Source: Olsenella_L sp051876355
GTDB lineage: Bacteria; Actinomycetota; Coriobacteriia; Coriobacteriales; Atopobiaceae
Length of the DNA: 64,000 nucleotides
Direction: 5' to 3'
NCBI GenBank assembly: GCA_051876355.1
Contig: JBJEHU010000033.1
Span: forward strand, 41,052-105,051
Numbering within the stretch: the first letter of the stretch is position 1; the number at the start of each line of letters is the position of its first letter. Made by a program: the position numbers and the translations under genes. This document shows, piece by piece, positions 25,351-32,697 of the stretch. A model generated the notes under the pieces. It had not been told where the DNA came from. It did not search any database and saw nothing but the letters and a program-made list of their open reading frames with translations.

Positions 25351-25814
25351 TTGTCTGCGCTGTCCTTGTGCTGGCAGCGCTCGTGGCATATGAGGATGCG
25401 AGAAGCTGCCGCATCAGGAATGGCTATTGTGCTGCTATCGCCGCCCTCGGCCTCCTCTTCCAGGCAGCGCGAATCTGGGCGCCTGAGCTTCTTTCTGCCC
25501 TCGCATTCAGGCTTGGAGACCATGCGTCGTCTCCTGAAGCTGCACTGAGCCTTGCTGTCCTTCTCGGAGGGACCGCGCTCGAGCTCCTGTGGCGGCATGT
25601 GCGGAGGTCTTCTGGCTTGGGGCTCGGCGATGTTAAATACGTCGCTGCCTGGGCGACGCTGCTCGGGCAAGAGATCTTCCTTCCCTTCGCTGCAGCCTGC
25701 CTTGTGGGCGCTGCTGCCGCGCTTGCACGGAGGCAGGAGCGCTTCGCTCTCGGCCCCTATCTCTCGGCAGCCTTCTCGCTTGCGCTCGTGCTGCTTTCTT
25801 TCGGCATCCTCTGA
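25347..25814 (+). CDS. A24 family prepilin peptidase, catalytic domain only
   Basis: A 155-residue integral membrane aspartyl protease of the type IV prepilin/archaeal preflagellin peptidase family. The two active Asp are D17 (AYEDARSCRIRN) and D95 in the GxGD motif (GLGLGDVKY). Helices surround them. The N-terminal methyltransferase domain of full PilD/ComC enzymes is absent. Translation is coupled to yqeG by ATGA overlap. No pilin, ATPase or other pilus gene lies in this window, so substrates must be encoded elsewhere. Confidence 0.82.
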   Translation: MIVCAVLVLAALVAYEDARSCRIRNGYCAAIAALGLLFQAARIWAPELLSALAFRLGDHASSPEAALSLAVLLGGTALELLWRHVRRSSGLGLGDVKYVAAWATLLGQEIFLPFAAACLVGAAAALARRQERFALGPYLSAAFSLALVLLSFGIL

Positions 25815-25917
25815 TGCCCTGATTTGGTGCAGGATATCAGCACCGCCGCCTCTGGCAGGACATTGATGTTCCCGATGATAGAATCGAAGGGATAATCAGT
25901 GTTTTTCGGAGGTTTTG

Positions 25918-26469
25918 GTGGACAGACCATGCAACGGATATGTCGTGCACAAGGGGTGCGACCATATCTTCTTCATCGGCTTTCTTGGAGCCGGCAAGTC
26001 CACAGTAGCGAGAAATATCGGATGCCTCTTCTGCCGCCCGTATGTGGATACCGACCGTATCGTCGAGCGGCTGCGTGGCAAGAGCGTCTGCGACATCTTC
26101 CGCGAGGAAGGCGAGGAGTCGTTCCGCGATACGGAGACCGAGGTGCTCAAAGGTCTTTCCGAGAAGAAATCGCTGCTGGTGAGCTGTGGCGGCGGCATCG
26201 TCGAGCGCCCGGAGAATGTCGAGCTCATGCACAGCATGGGAAAGATCGTGTTCCTGGACGGCGATCTTTCCGATTCCCTGCGGCAGATACAGCATCGCGA
26301 GACGAGGCCCGATCTCGGGGACTGCCTCAAGGCGACAAGCGCCTGCTATAATCGCCGGCGACCCCTCTATGAGGCGGCTGCAGACTATACGATCGATATC
26401 AGGAACAAGAGCTTCGAAGAGGTGGCAGGAGATGCCTCGAAGCTTCTATGGGAGGAAGGGCTGCTATGA
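25918..26469 (+). CDS. aroK: Shikimate kinase
   Basis: Phosphorylates shikimate at the 3-OH with ATP. The 183-residue P-loop protein has Walker A GFLGAGKS (21-28), the shikimate-binding DTD (D44, D46), R70 in SFRDTE, CGGG (90-93) and Arg residues in RETRPDLGD and NRRRPLYEAA. All expected sites are present. GTG 25918 follows CGGAGG by 5 bases. The AroB-like gene overlaps its stop (ATGA). A region before it (25822-25840, GGTGC...GCACC) could form a small hairpin. Confidence 0.9.
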   Translation: MDRPCNGYVVHKGCDHIFFIGFLGAGKSTVARNIGCLFCRPYVDTDRIVERLRGKSVCDIFREEGEESFRDTETEVLKGLSEKKSLLVSCGGGIVERPENVELMHSMGKIVFLDGDLSDSLRQIQHRETRPDLGDCLKATSACYNRRRPLYEAAADYTIDIRNKSFEEVAGDASKLLWEEGLL

Positions 26470-27671
26470 GCGAAGATAAGCTGGAGACAGGCGTCCCGAC
26501 GGCCGACGAGCCCGCAGCGGATGCACCTGCTGCCGAGGCTGCGGCCCAGGATGTGCCTGCTCGGGAGGAGGAGCCAAAGTCTCCTCTTGCTGAGCCGACC
26601 CGCCAGTGGGTATCGCTTCCGGGGAGCTCCTGCAATGTCCGTATAGGCTCGGGCAACCTGGAGAACTTCGGACATGACCTCAAGAGCGCTATCGGAAAGC
26701 CTGCGAAGGCAGCGCTTCTCGTCTCTGATGCGACAGACCCCGACCTTGCCCAGGAGCTCCTCTGGCAGCTGAACGATGCTGGCTTCAGGGCGCTCAAGGG
26801 AAGCATCCAGCAGAAGCTCACGCTCGATGCGGCAGATGCGCTCTTTGCTGAACTCGATCGGCTGCATATCACGTCGGACGATCTGATCGTGTGCGTCGGC
26901 GCGGCACCTGAGCTCTCGCTCGTGTCCTATGTCGCCGGTGCCTGGTGTGGCCGGACGCCCGTCTGCGCCGTGCCGCAGGACCTCGAAGCGCTCGTCTGCG
27001 CAACCGTGACGCCCGAAGGGCTCTCGGTCGGGGAGCACCGGGACATGGTCTCGGGCCACAACAGCCTGAAGAATGTCTTTGCGGACTTCGCTCGTATGGA
27101 CATCGAGCCGTCCGAGAAGCGTCTCCATGCCTATGCAACGATGGTGGCAACGGCGGTTTCCGATACGGAGAAGGCGTTCGAGGCGCTCTACAACAGGCGC
27201 GAGGCGCTTGCGGCAGGAGATGAGGTGGCGCTGCGCGAGCAGGTGAACGAGACGCTCAGGAGCCGTGGCCGCATCGTGTCCTCGACCTCTGTGGCCGTGC
27301 GCCAGTCGCTCTCCTACGGTGTCACGTTCGCAGAGGCCCTGGGACATCTTGTGGAAGGCGTCCCTGCCTCGACGCTTCTCGCCGAAGGCCTGCGCTTCAC
27401 GGCACGTGTCGCCGTGACCGAGGAGGACTTCAAGGTCGACGATATGCTTGCCCAGGACGAGCTGCTCTCCACGCTCGGGCTGGGGACGGTTGCCTGCACG
27501 GTCGATCCGGATGCGCTTCTGCACGAGATGCGTGCCACTACGCATCTGCGCTCGAACCGCTTCATGCTCGCCGTGCCGCGCGCATTCGGGCGCGTGCGCC
27601 TTGCGACGATCGAGGACGACAGGCTCAGCGCCCATCTCGAGGCCTGGTGCGCACAGCACAAGGCTGACTAG
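26466..27671 (+). CDS. AroB-like protein (3-dehydroquinate synthase fold) lacking metal ligands and NAD motif
   Basis: A 401-residue protein with an Ala/Glu/Pro-rich N-terminal extension of about 45 residues and then a body that follows 3-dehydroquinate synthase. The NAD-binding GGGVxGD segment reads VGAAPEL (144-150). The Glu ligand segment (SGLAEVIK in AroB) reads SGHNSLKN (196-203), and the GHTFGHAIE zinc-site motif reads GVTFAEALG (285-293). The second His segment (LHGEAV) is also gone. So all three zinc ligands and the dinucleotide loop appear lost, while length and frame are intact. It overlaps aroK by 4 bases. It may regulate or scaffold aroK, or have a new role; that is speculation. 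Confidence 0.7.
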   Translation: MSEDKLETGVPTADEPAADAPAAEAAAQDVPAREEEPKSPLAEPTRQWVSLPGSSCNVRIGSGNLENFGHDLKSAIGKPAKAALLVSDATDPDLAQELLWQLNDAGFRALKGSIQQKLTLDAADALFAELDRLHITSDDLIVCVGAAPELSLVSYVAGAWCGRTPVCAVPQDLEALVCATVTPEGLSVGEHRDMVSGHNSLKNVFADFARMDIEPSEKRLHAYATMVATAVSDTEKAFEALYNRREALAAGDEVALREQVNETLRSRGRIVSSTSVAVRQSLSYGVTFAEALGHLVEGVPASTLLAEGLRFTARVAVTEEDFKVDDMLAQDELLSTLGLGTVACTVDPDALLHEMRATTHLRSNRFMLAVPRAFGRVRLATIEDDRLSAHLEAWCAQHKAD

Positions 27672-27707
27672 CCCATAGATGCACTCAACCGGAAAGGATC
27701 TTTTGCT

Positions 27708-28844
27708 ATGGCAGATCAGGAAATGGGAAAGGCCAGGGTCGCGAGGCTCCGTGCGCTCATGCAGGACTATGGATATGACGCAGTGGTGCTGCGCCACAAT
27801 CCAGATCTGCGCTGGCTCACGGGAGCCGAGCGCACGTTCGACGACGAGGTCGCACATACTGCCTTCGTGACACGCGAAGGCCAGTGGCTGCACACGGATT
27901 CCCGCTACTTCGGCACGTTCCAGGACCGTCTTGGCAAGGATACGGACTGGCAGCTCGATATGGATGCCGTGACGCATCCTGCCTGGACGGCAGCGCTCAT
28001 CAGGAAGACGCATGCCCGTGTCGTCGCAATCGAGGACACGGCTGACCTTGCCTTCTTCGATGCGCTCGAGGCCGAGCTTGGACGCCAGTCGGCCGCCTGC
28101 CTCCTGCCGCGCATGCATGGCACGGTCTCTGCGCTCCGCGTCGTGAAGGATGCCGAAGAGGTCTCCCTCATGCGCCATGCCCAGACAATCACGGATGCTG
28201 CCTTCGAGCACATCTGCGGCTACATCAAGCCGGGACTCACGGAGCTCCAGATCAGGGCCGAGCTCGAGAGCGCGATGTTCGACCGCGGTGCCGATGCGCT
28301 GTCGTTCGACACGATCATCGCAAGCGGCCCGAATGGCGCCAACCCCCATGCACAGCCGGGGGAGCGCCGCGTCGAAGAGGGCGACCTCATCGTCATGGAC
28401 TACGGTGCCGGCTACCATGACTACCACTCCGACATGACGCGCACGGTCTGTGTCGGAAAGGCATCGGATGAGCAGAAGAAGGTCTACGCCGTCGTGCGCA
28501 AGGCGAACGAGACGTGCGAAGCTGCCATACATGCCGGCGTCATCGGCGTCGATATCCACAACCTCGCCGTCAAGGTCATCTCGGATGCCGGCTACGGCGA
28601 CTACTTCAAGCACGGCCTTGGCCACGGCGTCGGCCTCCAGATCCACGAGGCGCCATACTTCAGCCGTTCGGGCGCTCCTGCCGAGCACGGCGTCATCCCT
28701 GCCGGTTCCGTCATCACGGTCGAGCCGGGCATCTACCTGCCGGGCCGCTTCGGCATCCGCCTCGAGGACTTCGGCCAGGTGACCGAAGACGGCTACGACG
28801 TCTTCACGGCATCCGCACATGACCTCGTCGAGATCCCCTGCTAG
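27708..28844 (+). CDS. pepP: M24 family aminopeptidase P-type (Xaa-Pro peptidase)
   Basis: A 378-residue creatinase/prolidase-fold metallopeptidase, likely removing N-terminal residues before proline. Metal ligands seen: D231 and D242 in MDYGAGYHDYHSDMTRT, His in HGLGHGVGLQIHEAP, Glu in ITVEPGIYLP and Glu in GIRLEDFGQV. The N-terminal creatinase-like domain spans about 1-130. AAAGGA precedes ATG 27708. In many Gram-positive genomes the order aroK-aroB-pepP-efp occurs, as here. Confidence 0.92.
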   Translation: MADQEMGKARVARLRALMQDYGYDAVVLRHNPDLRWLTGAERTFDDEVAHTAFVTREGQWLHTDSRYFGTFQDRLGKDTDWQLDMDAVTHPAWTAALIRKTHARVVAIEDTADLAFFDALEAELGRQSAACLLPRMHGTVSALRVVKDAEEVSLMRHAQTITDAAFEHICGYIKPGLTELQIRAELESAMFDRGADALSFDTIIASGPNGANPHAQPGERRVEEGDLIVMDYGAGYHDYHSDMTRTVCVGKASDEQKKVYAVVRKANETCEAAIHAGVIGVDIHNLAVKVISDAGYGDYFKHGLGHGVGLQIHEAPYFSRSGAPAEHGVIPAGSVITVEPGIYLPGRFGIRLEDFGQVTEDGYDVFTASAHDLVEIPC

Positions 28845-28868
28845 GGCAACATCTTCACACTTTGTGTA

Positions 28869-28902
28869 GTCGCCCCGGCTCGGCTCCATGAGCTGGGGCG
28901 AC
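28869..28902 (+). terminator. Long hairpin between pepP and efp
   Basis: GTCGCCCCGGCTC (28869-28881) pairs with GAGCTGGGGCGAC (28890-28902) over 13 bp, one wobble. No T run follows; a TATACT (28907-28912) does. It may end pepP transcription or lie just above an efp promoter. Confidence 0.5.
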
Positions 28903-28953
28903 GTCGTATACTGGTAATGTTTCGGAGTTTTTCGGATAGGAAAGAGATCAACC

Positions 28954-29523
28954 GTGGCAACGCAGACCATCAGCACCGCTGATTTCAAGAACGGCATGGG
29001 CCTCAAGATCGGCAACAAGTACTACACGATCGTCGAGTTCCAGCATGTCAAGCCGGGCAAGGGCGGCGCATTCGTGCGCTACAAGATCAAGGACCTGCGT
29101 GACGGTCGCACGATCGATCAGACCTGCAATGCAGGCACGAAGTTCGACAGCGTGCAGCTCATCACGAAGGAGATGCAGTACCTCTACAACGACGGCGTCG
29201 ACTACTACTTCATGGACAACGACACGTATGAGCAGGTCGCTGTTCCTGCCGACTTCATCGGCGACAATGCACAGTGGCTCGTCGAGAACGACAATGCCTC
29301 CCTGCTCTACGCCGACGACGAGCTTCTCGGCGTGACGCCTCCGATGTTCATCGAGGTCGAGATCACGCAGACCGACCCGGGCTTCAAGGGTGATACGGTC
29401 CAGGGCGGCACGAAGCCGGCAACGATCTCCACGGGCGCTACAATCCAGGTGCCGATGTATCTGAACCAGGGCGAGAAGATCAAGGTCGACACGCGCGACG
29501 GCAAGTTCGTCCAGCGCGTCTAG
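28954..29523 (+). CDS. efp: Elongation factor P
   Basis: Relieves ribosome stalling at polyproline. The 189 residues form the three OB-like domains. The tip loop has PGKGGA with K36 as the residue that would be modified or act unmodified. The GTG start at 28954 gives MATQTISTADFKNGM, the family N-terminus, with GGAAAGAGA upstream. The family C-terminal end (KIKVDTRDGKFVQRV) is complete. A strong terminator follows. Confidence 0.97.
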   Translation: MATQTISTADFKNGMGLKIGNKYYTIVEFQHVKPGKGGAFVRYKIKDLRDGRTIDQTCNAGTKFDSVQLITKEMQYLYNDGVDYYFMDNDTYEQVAVPADFIGDNAQWLVENDNASLLYADDELLGVTPPMFIEVEITQTDPGFKGDTVQGGTKPATISTGATIQVPMYLNQGEKIKVDTRDGKFVQRV

Positions 29524-29541
29524 CCTCTGGCACAATAAGGG

Positions 29542-29578
29542 ATGCCGCGTCCCATCGGGCGGTGGGGCGCGGCATTTT
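29542..29578 (+). terminator. Terminator after efp
   Basis: ATGCCGCGTCCCA (29542-29554) pairs with 29563-29575 (one G-T pair), then TTTTC. Confidence 0.88.
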
Positions 29579-29730
29579 CATGCAGACAGGGCCTGCAATG
29601 TGGAAACCTTGGGGGCAGCCGCCGGCGCGCTCCCAAGATGCGGTCCTGCATTCGGACTATTTGCGTATACTGGGTATGACCATAAGCAAGCCGGAAAGCT
29701 GGCTTTCTGGCGGATGCGGAAGGACGTTCT

Positions 29731-30090
29731 ATGGACGAGCTCTCCATCTCTGGCATTGGCATCTCCCGCCGCGTCATCGCGACTGTCGTTGCGCTGGCAG
29801 CAGAGAAGGTCGAAGGAGTCGCCTCTGTCGGTGGCAACGATACGCTGACATCGAGCCTCATCAGGGTCTTCACGGCGAAGAGCCTCGATCTGTCTCAGGC
29901 AGTCGAGTCCGAGGAAGAGGACGGACGCCTGCATATCACGGTCCATCTGTCGGTGTTCTATGGCTACCCGTTCTGCGAGCTTGCTGCGCATGTGCGCGAG
30001 GCTGTCGCAGAAGCCGTGTCCGAGCAGATCGGCGTTGAAGTCTCGGCGGTCGATGTCTGCATCGACAGCCTCGTTTTCCCCAAGGAGTAG
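29731..30090 (+). CDS. Asp23/Gls24 family envelope stress response protein
   Basis: A 119-residue protein of the Asp23/Gls24 (DUF322) family. Hallmarks: ISRRVIATVVALAAEKVEGVASVGG at the N-terminus, HITVHLSVFYGYPFCELAAHVREAVAEAVSEQIGVEVSAVDVCIDSL after it. Members localise to the membrane or associate with stress responses; an Asp23 gene directly before nusB is common in Firmicutes. A TATACT at 29666-29671 is a possible -10. It probably starts the nusB-xseB-tlyA transcript. Confidence 0.88.
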   Translation: MDELSISGIGISRRVIATVVALAAEKVEGVASVGGNDTLTSSLIRVFTAKSLDLSQAVESEEEDGRLHITVHLSVFYGYPFCELAAHVREAVAEAVSEQIGVEVSAVDVCIDSLVFPKE

Positions 30091-30095
30091 AAGCC

Positions 30096-30743
30096 TTGTC
30101 AAAGCAGCAAAAGCGTCAGTTCAAGGGACGCACCCTGGCGCGCAGCCAGGCCCTGCAGCTCATCTTCCAGGCAGAGGCCACGGGCCGTGCCGTGGACGAG
30201 GTGCTCGACGGGGACTATGCCCTGTCCGAGGGCCCGCTCGATCCGTTCGGCGAGCTTCTCGCACGCGGCACCTGGTCGCTGCGTCCCGGCCTTGACCGCA
30301 TCATCGATTCCGTCTCGACGAACTGGTCGCTCTACCGCATGCCAGCTGTCGACCGCAATCTTCTGAGGCTCGCGCTCTACGAGATCCTCGAGGTCGACGA
30401 GGTCGAGCTGCCGGTCACGATCGACGAGTGCGTCGAGCTGGCAAAGGCCTACGGCACGGACGAGTCGAGCCGCTTCGTGAATGGCGTGCTCGGAAAGATC
30501 GCCCGTGAGCTCGAAGCGGGACGCGACCTCAAGCGCGAGGCCGAAGAGGGAACCGAGGAGGCAGAGGCGCTTGCTGCTGCAGCTCCCGAGGAGGCTCCTT
30601 CCGAGGACGAGCGCGAGTGGCCTGCCTACGGTGCGGATATCCGCGCCGAGGAAGAGGCAGAGGGCGCAGAAGAGGGCACGTGGCAGCCGGACGAGGGCAT
30701 TGCCGGTGCTGAGGATGAGGACGAGCCGGGCGAGGACGCGTAA
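30096..30743 (+). CDS. nusB: Transcription antitermination factor NusB
   Basis: RNA-binding helical protein acting with NusE (S10) at boxA, mainly in rRNA operons. The NusB core spans about 10-145 (RTLARSQALQLIFQAEATG..., VDRNLLRLALYEILEVDEVELPVTIDECVELAKAYGTDESSRFVNGVLGKIARE). An unusual acidic tail of about 60 residues, rich in Glu and Ala, follows. Start TTG 30096 after AAGGAG in the previous gene end. xseB overlaps its stop by one base. Confidence 0.92.
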   Translation: MSKQQKRQFKGRTLARSQALQLIFQAEATGRAVDEVLDGDYALSEGPLDPFGELLARGTWSLRPGLDRIIDSVSTNWSLYRMPAVDRNLLRLALYEILEVDEVELPVTIDECVELAKAYGTDESSRFVNGVLGKIARELEAGRDLKREAEEGTEEAEALAAAAPEEAPSEDEREWPAYGADIRAEEEAEGAEEGTWQPDEGIAGAEDEDEPGEDA

Positions 30744-30955
30744 TGGCAAAGATCGATACGTCTGCCTATACGACGTTCGACGAGATTGCCGGCAGGCTCG
30801 ACGAGATTGCCGGACAGGTGCGCCAGAAGGACACGTCGCTCGAGCGCTCGCTCGACCTCTTCGATGAGGCGATAGCTCTCGGCTCCAAGGCAGTCGATAT
30901 GGTCGATGCCCAGGATGCAAAGCACCAGGGCAGCGACGGATCCAAGGAAGCGTGA
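30743..30955 (+). CDS. xseB: Exodeoxyribonuclease VII small subunit
   Basis: A 70-residue helical hairpin protein, family-typical: FDEIAGRLDEIAGQVRQKDTSLERSLDLFDEAIAL. It binds XseA to form the single-strand exonuclease. The xseA gene, usually next to it, is not in this window. It is tightly packed: it overlaps nusB by 1 base and tlyA by 4 bases. Confidence 0.88.
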   Translation: MAKIDTSAYTTFDEIAGRLDEIAGQVRQKDTSLERSLDLFDEAIALGSKAVDMVDAQDAKHQGSDGSKEA

Positions 30956-31758
30956 ACGTCGTGGTACGGCGCAGAAGGCTCGATGAGGAACTCGTAGCGC
31001 AGGGCTTCTTCCCGACGAGGGACGAGGCCCTGCGTTCTGTCATGGCAGGAGATGTCTCGACAAAGGACCGCCGGATGGAATCTGCCGGCGAGCAGGTGAA
31101 GCCTGGCATCGAGCTCCATGTCAGGGGGCATATACCGTTCGTGAGCAGGGGAGGCCTCAAGCTCGAGCGCGGCCTCGAGGCATTCGGCGTGGACCCTGCG
31201 CGCCTTTCCTGCCTCGACGTGGGCTGCTCTTCGGGAGGGTTCACGGACTGCCTCCTCTCGCATGGAGCGGCACATGTCCTTGCGGTCGATGTGGGATATG
31301 CGCAGTTCGACTGGTCGCTGAGGCAGAATCCGAAGGTGGAGCTCCTCGAGCGCACGAACATCGTCGATGTGCCGACGCCTGAGCGCATGCACACGATCGA
31401 CCTTGCGGTCTGCGACGTGTCGTTCACGTCGGTCGTCACCATCCTTCCTGCCGTCATGGATCTTCTCAAATCCGACGGCTCGTTCCTGACGCTCGTGAAG
31501 CCGCAGTTCGAGGCAGAGCGCGCAGAAGTCGATGAGGGCGGTATCGTGCATGACCCGAGAGTCCGTCTCGAGGCGCTTGCGAAAGTGGCCTCTGCCTTCG
31601 TCGAGGCAGGCCTTGCCATCAAGGGCGCCTGCGAGAGCCCGATCACCGGCGCGAAGGGAAACCACGAATACCTCCTGCTCGGCAGGAGGGGAGAGCCTTC
31701 CGCCCTGCCGGATCTTTCCGCTGTCGTCCTTTCCGGTGACTCCTTCATCGCTTCATAG
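30952..31758 (+). CDS. tlyA: TlyA family rRNA 2'-O-methyltransferase / hemolysin-like protein
   Basis: A 268-residue protein with an N-terminal S4 RNA-binding domain (about 3-62) and an RrmJ-like methyltransferase domain. The SAM motif is LDVGCSSGGFTDCLLSHGA and the catalytic Lys lies in VSRGGLKLERGLE. CDVSFTSVVTILP follows. TlyA methylates 16S/23S rRNA cytidines and sets capreomycin sensitivity in mycobacteria. GTG 30952 overlaps xseB. The order xseB-tlyA-nadK-recN is conserved in many Gram-positives. Confidence 0.93.
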   Translation: MNVVVRRRRLDEELVAQGFFPTRDEALRSVMAGDVSTKDRRMESAGEQVKPGIELHVRGHIPFVSRGGLKLERGLEAFGVDPARLSCLDVGCSSGGFTDCLLSHGAAHVLAVDVGYAQFDWSLRQNPKVELLERTNIVDVPTPERMHTIDLAVCDVSFTSVVTILPAVMDLLKSDGSFLTLVKPQFEAERAEVDEGGIVHDPRVRLEALAKVASAFVEAGLAIKGACESPITGAKGNHEYLLLGRRGEPSALPDLSAVVLSGDSFIAS

Positions 31759-31842
31759 AACAGCTGTACGTCCCTGCTGCAAGATGGCGCTTGATGCTAC
31801 ACTTGGGCGTACGGAATCGAGGGGGACGAAGGTGAGCTGCCT

Positions 31843-32697
31843 GTGAAGGTGCTTCTGGTACCGAACTATGGACGTGAAGATGCGCTCGAAGGGGCGCACG
31901 ATCTTGCACGCTGGCTCGAGGACAAAGGGCACGCGGTTGCGCTTGCCCCCGACAAGAAGCGCCACGAGGAGGAGCATCCGGGCCTTGCAGACGGCATGGA
32001 TCTTGTGATCTCGCTCGGCGGCGACGGCACGCTGCTGCGGGCTGCACGCATCGTCGGCTACCGCGAGATACCGCTCATGGGATTCTCCTATGGACACCTC
32101 GGCTTTCTCACCTGCGGAGGCCCGAAGGACATGCGTGCGACCGTCGAAGCGGCGCTTGCCGGAGACCTCCATTCGTCGCACCGGGCGACGCTTGCTATCG
32201 AGGCGGACTTTCTCCTGCCTGACGGAAGCACGTATACCGAGAAGAGCTTCGCCCTCAATGATATGGCGGTGACGAGGGGCGGCCTCGGCGATGTCATCTC
32301 GTTCGATGTCGGCGTCTCGGGAAACCACATCGACCGCATACGCGGCGATGGCTTCATCGTATCGACAGCGACAGGATCGACCGGCTATGCGCTTGCCGCC
32401 GGCGGCCCGATTGTGACACCGGAATTCACGGGCATGGTGTGCGTGCCGATAGCGCCGCATACGATCCTGGCACGCGCCTTCCTGACGGCACCTTCCGATG
32501 TCGTGGAGATCGACATGTCGGAGGAGCGCCCGGCAGAGCGCAGCGTCCTCGCCGATGGCAGGCTCCTGGGCCATGGAGGCCGTGCCATGCACATGCGCGT
32601 CAGGCGCGGCGAGGGCGACATCATCCTGCTCGATCACAATGCACAGAGCTTCTATTCGTCCGTTTCGCGCGTCTTCTACGGGAAAGTGGCCAAATAG
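31843..32697 (+). CDS. nadK: NAD kinase
   Basis: Phosphorylates NAD to NADP. The 284-residue protein has the kinase GGDGT motif (59-63), FSYGHLGFL, the second-domain NDMAVTRGG, and TATGSTGYALAAGGPIVTPE. The GTG start at 31843 gives the family N-terminus MKVLLVPNYGRED. A TACACT (31799-31804) could be its -10. recN begins at the next codon after its stop, so the two are coupled. Confidence 0.95.
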   Translation: MKVLLVPNYGREDALEGAHDLARWLEDKGHAVALAPDKKRHEEEHPGLADGMDLVISLGGDGTLLRAARIVGYREIPLMGFSYGHLGFLTCGGPKDMRATVEAALAGDLHSSHRATLAIEADFLLPDGSTYTEKSFALNDMAVTRGGLGDVISFDVGVSGNHIDRIRGDGFIVSTATGSTGYALAAGGPIVTPEFTGMVCVPIAPHTILARAFLTAPSDVVEIDMSEERPAERSVLADGRLLGHGGRAMHMRVRRGEGDIILLDHNAQSFYSSVSRVFYGKVAK

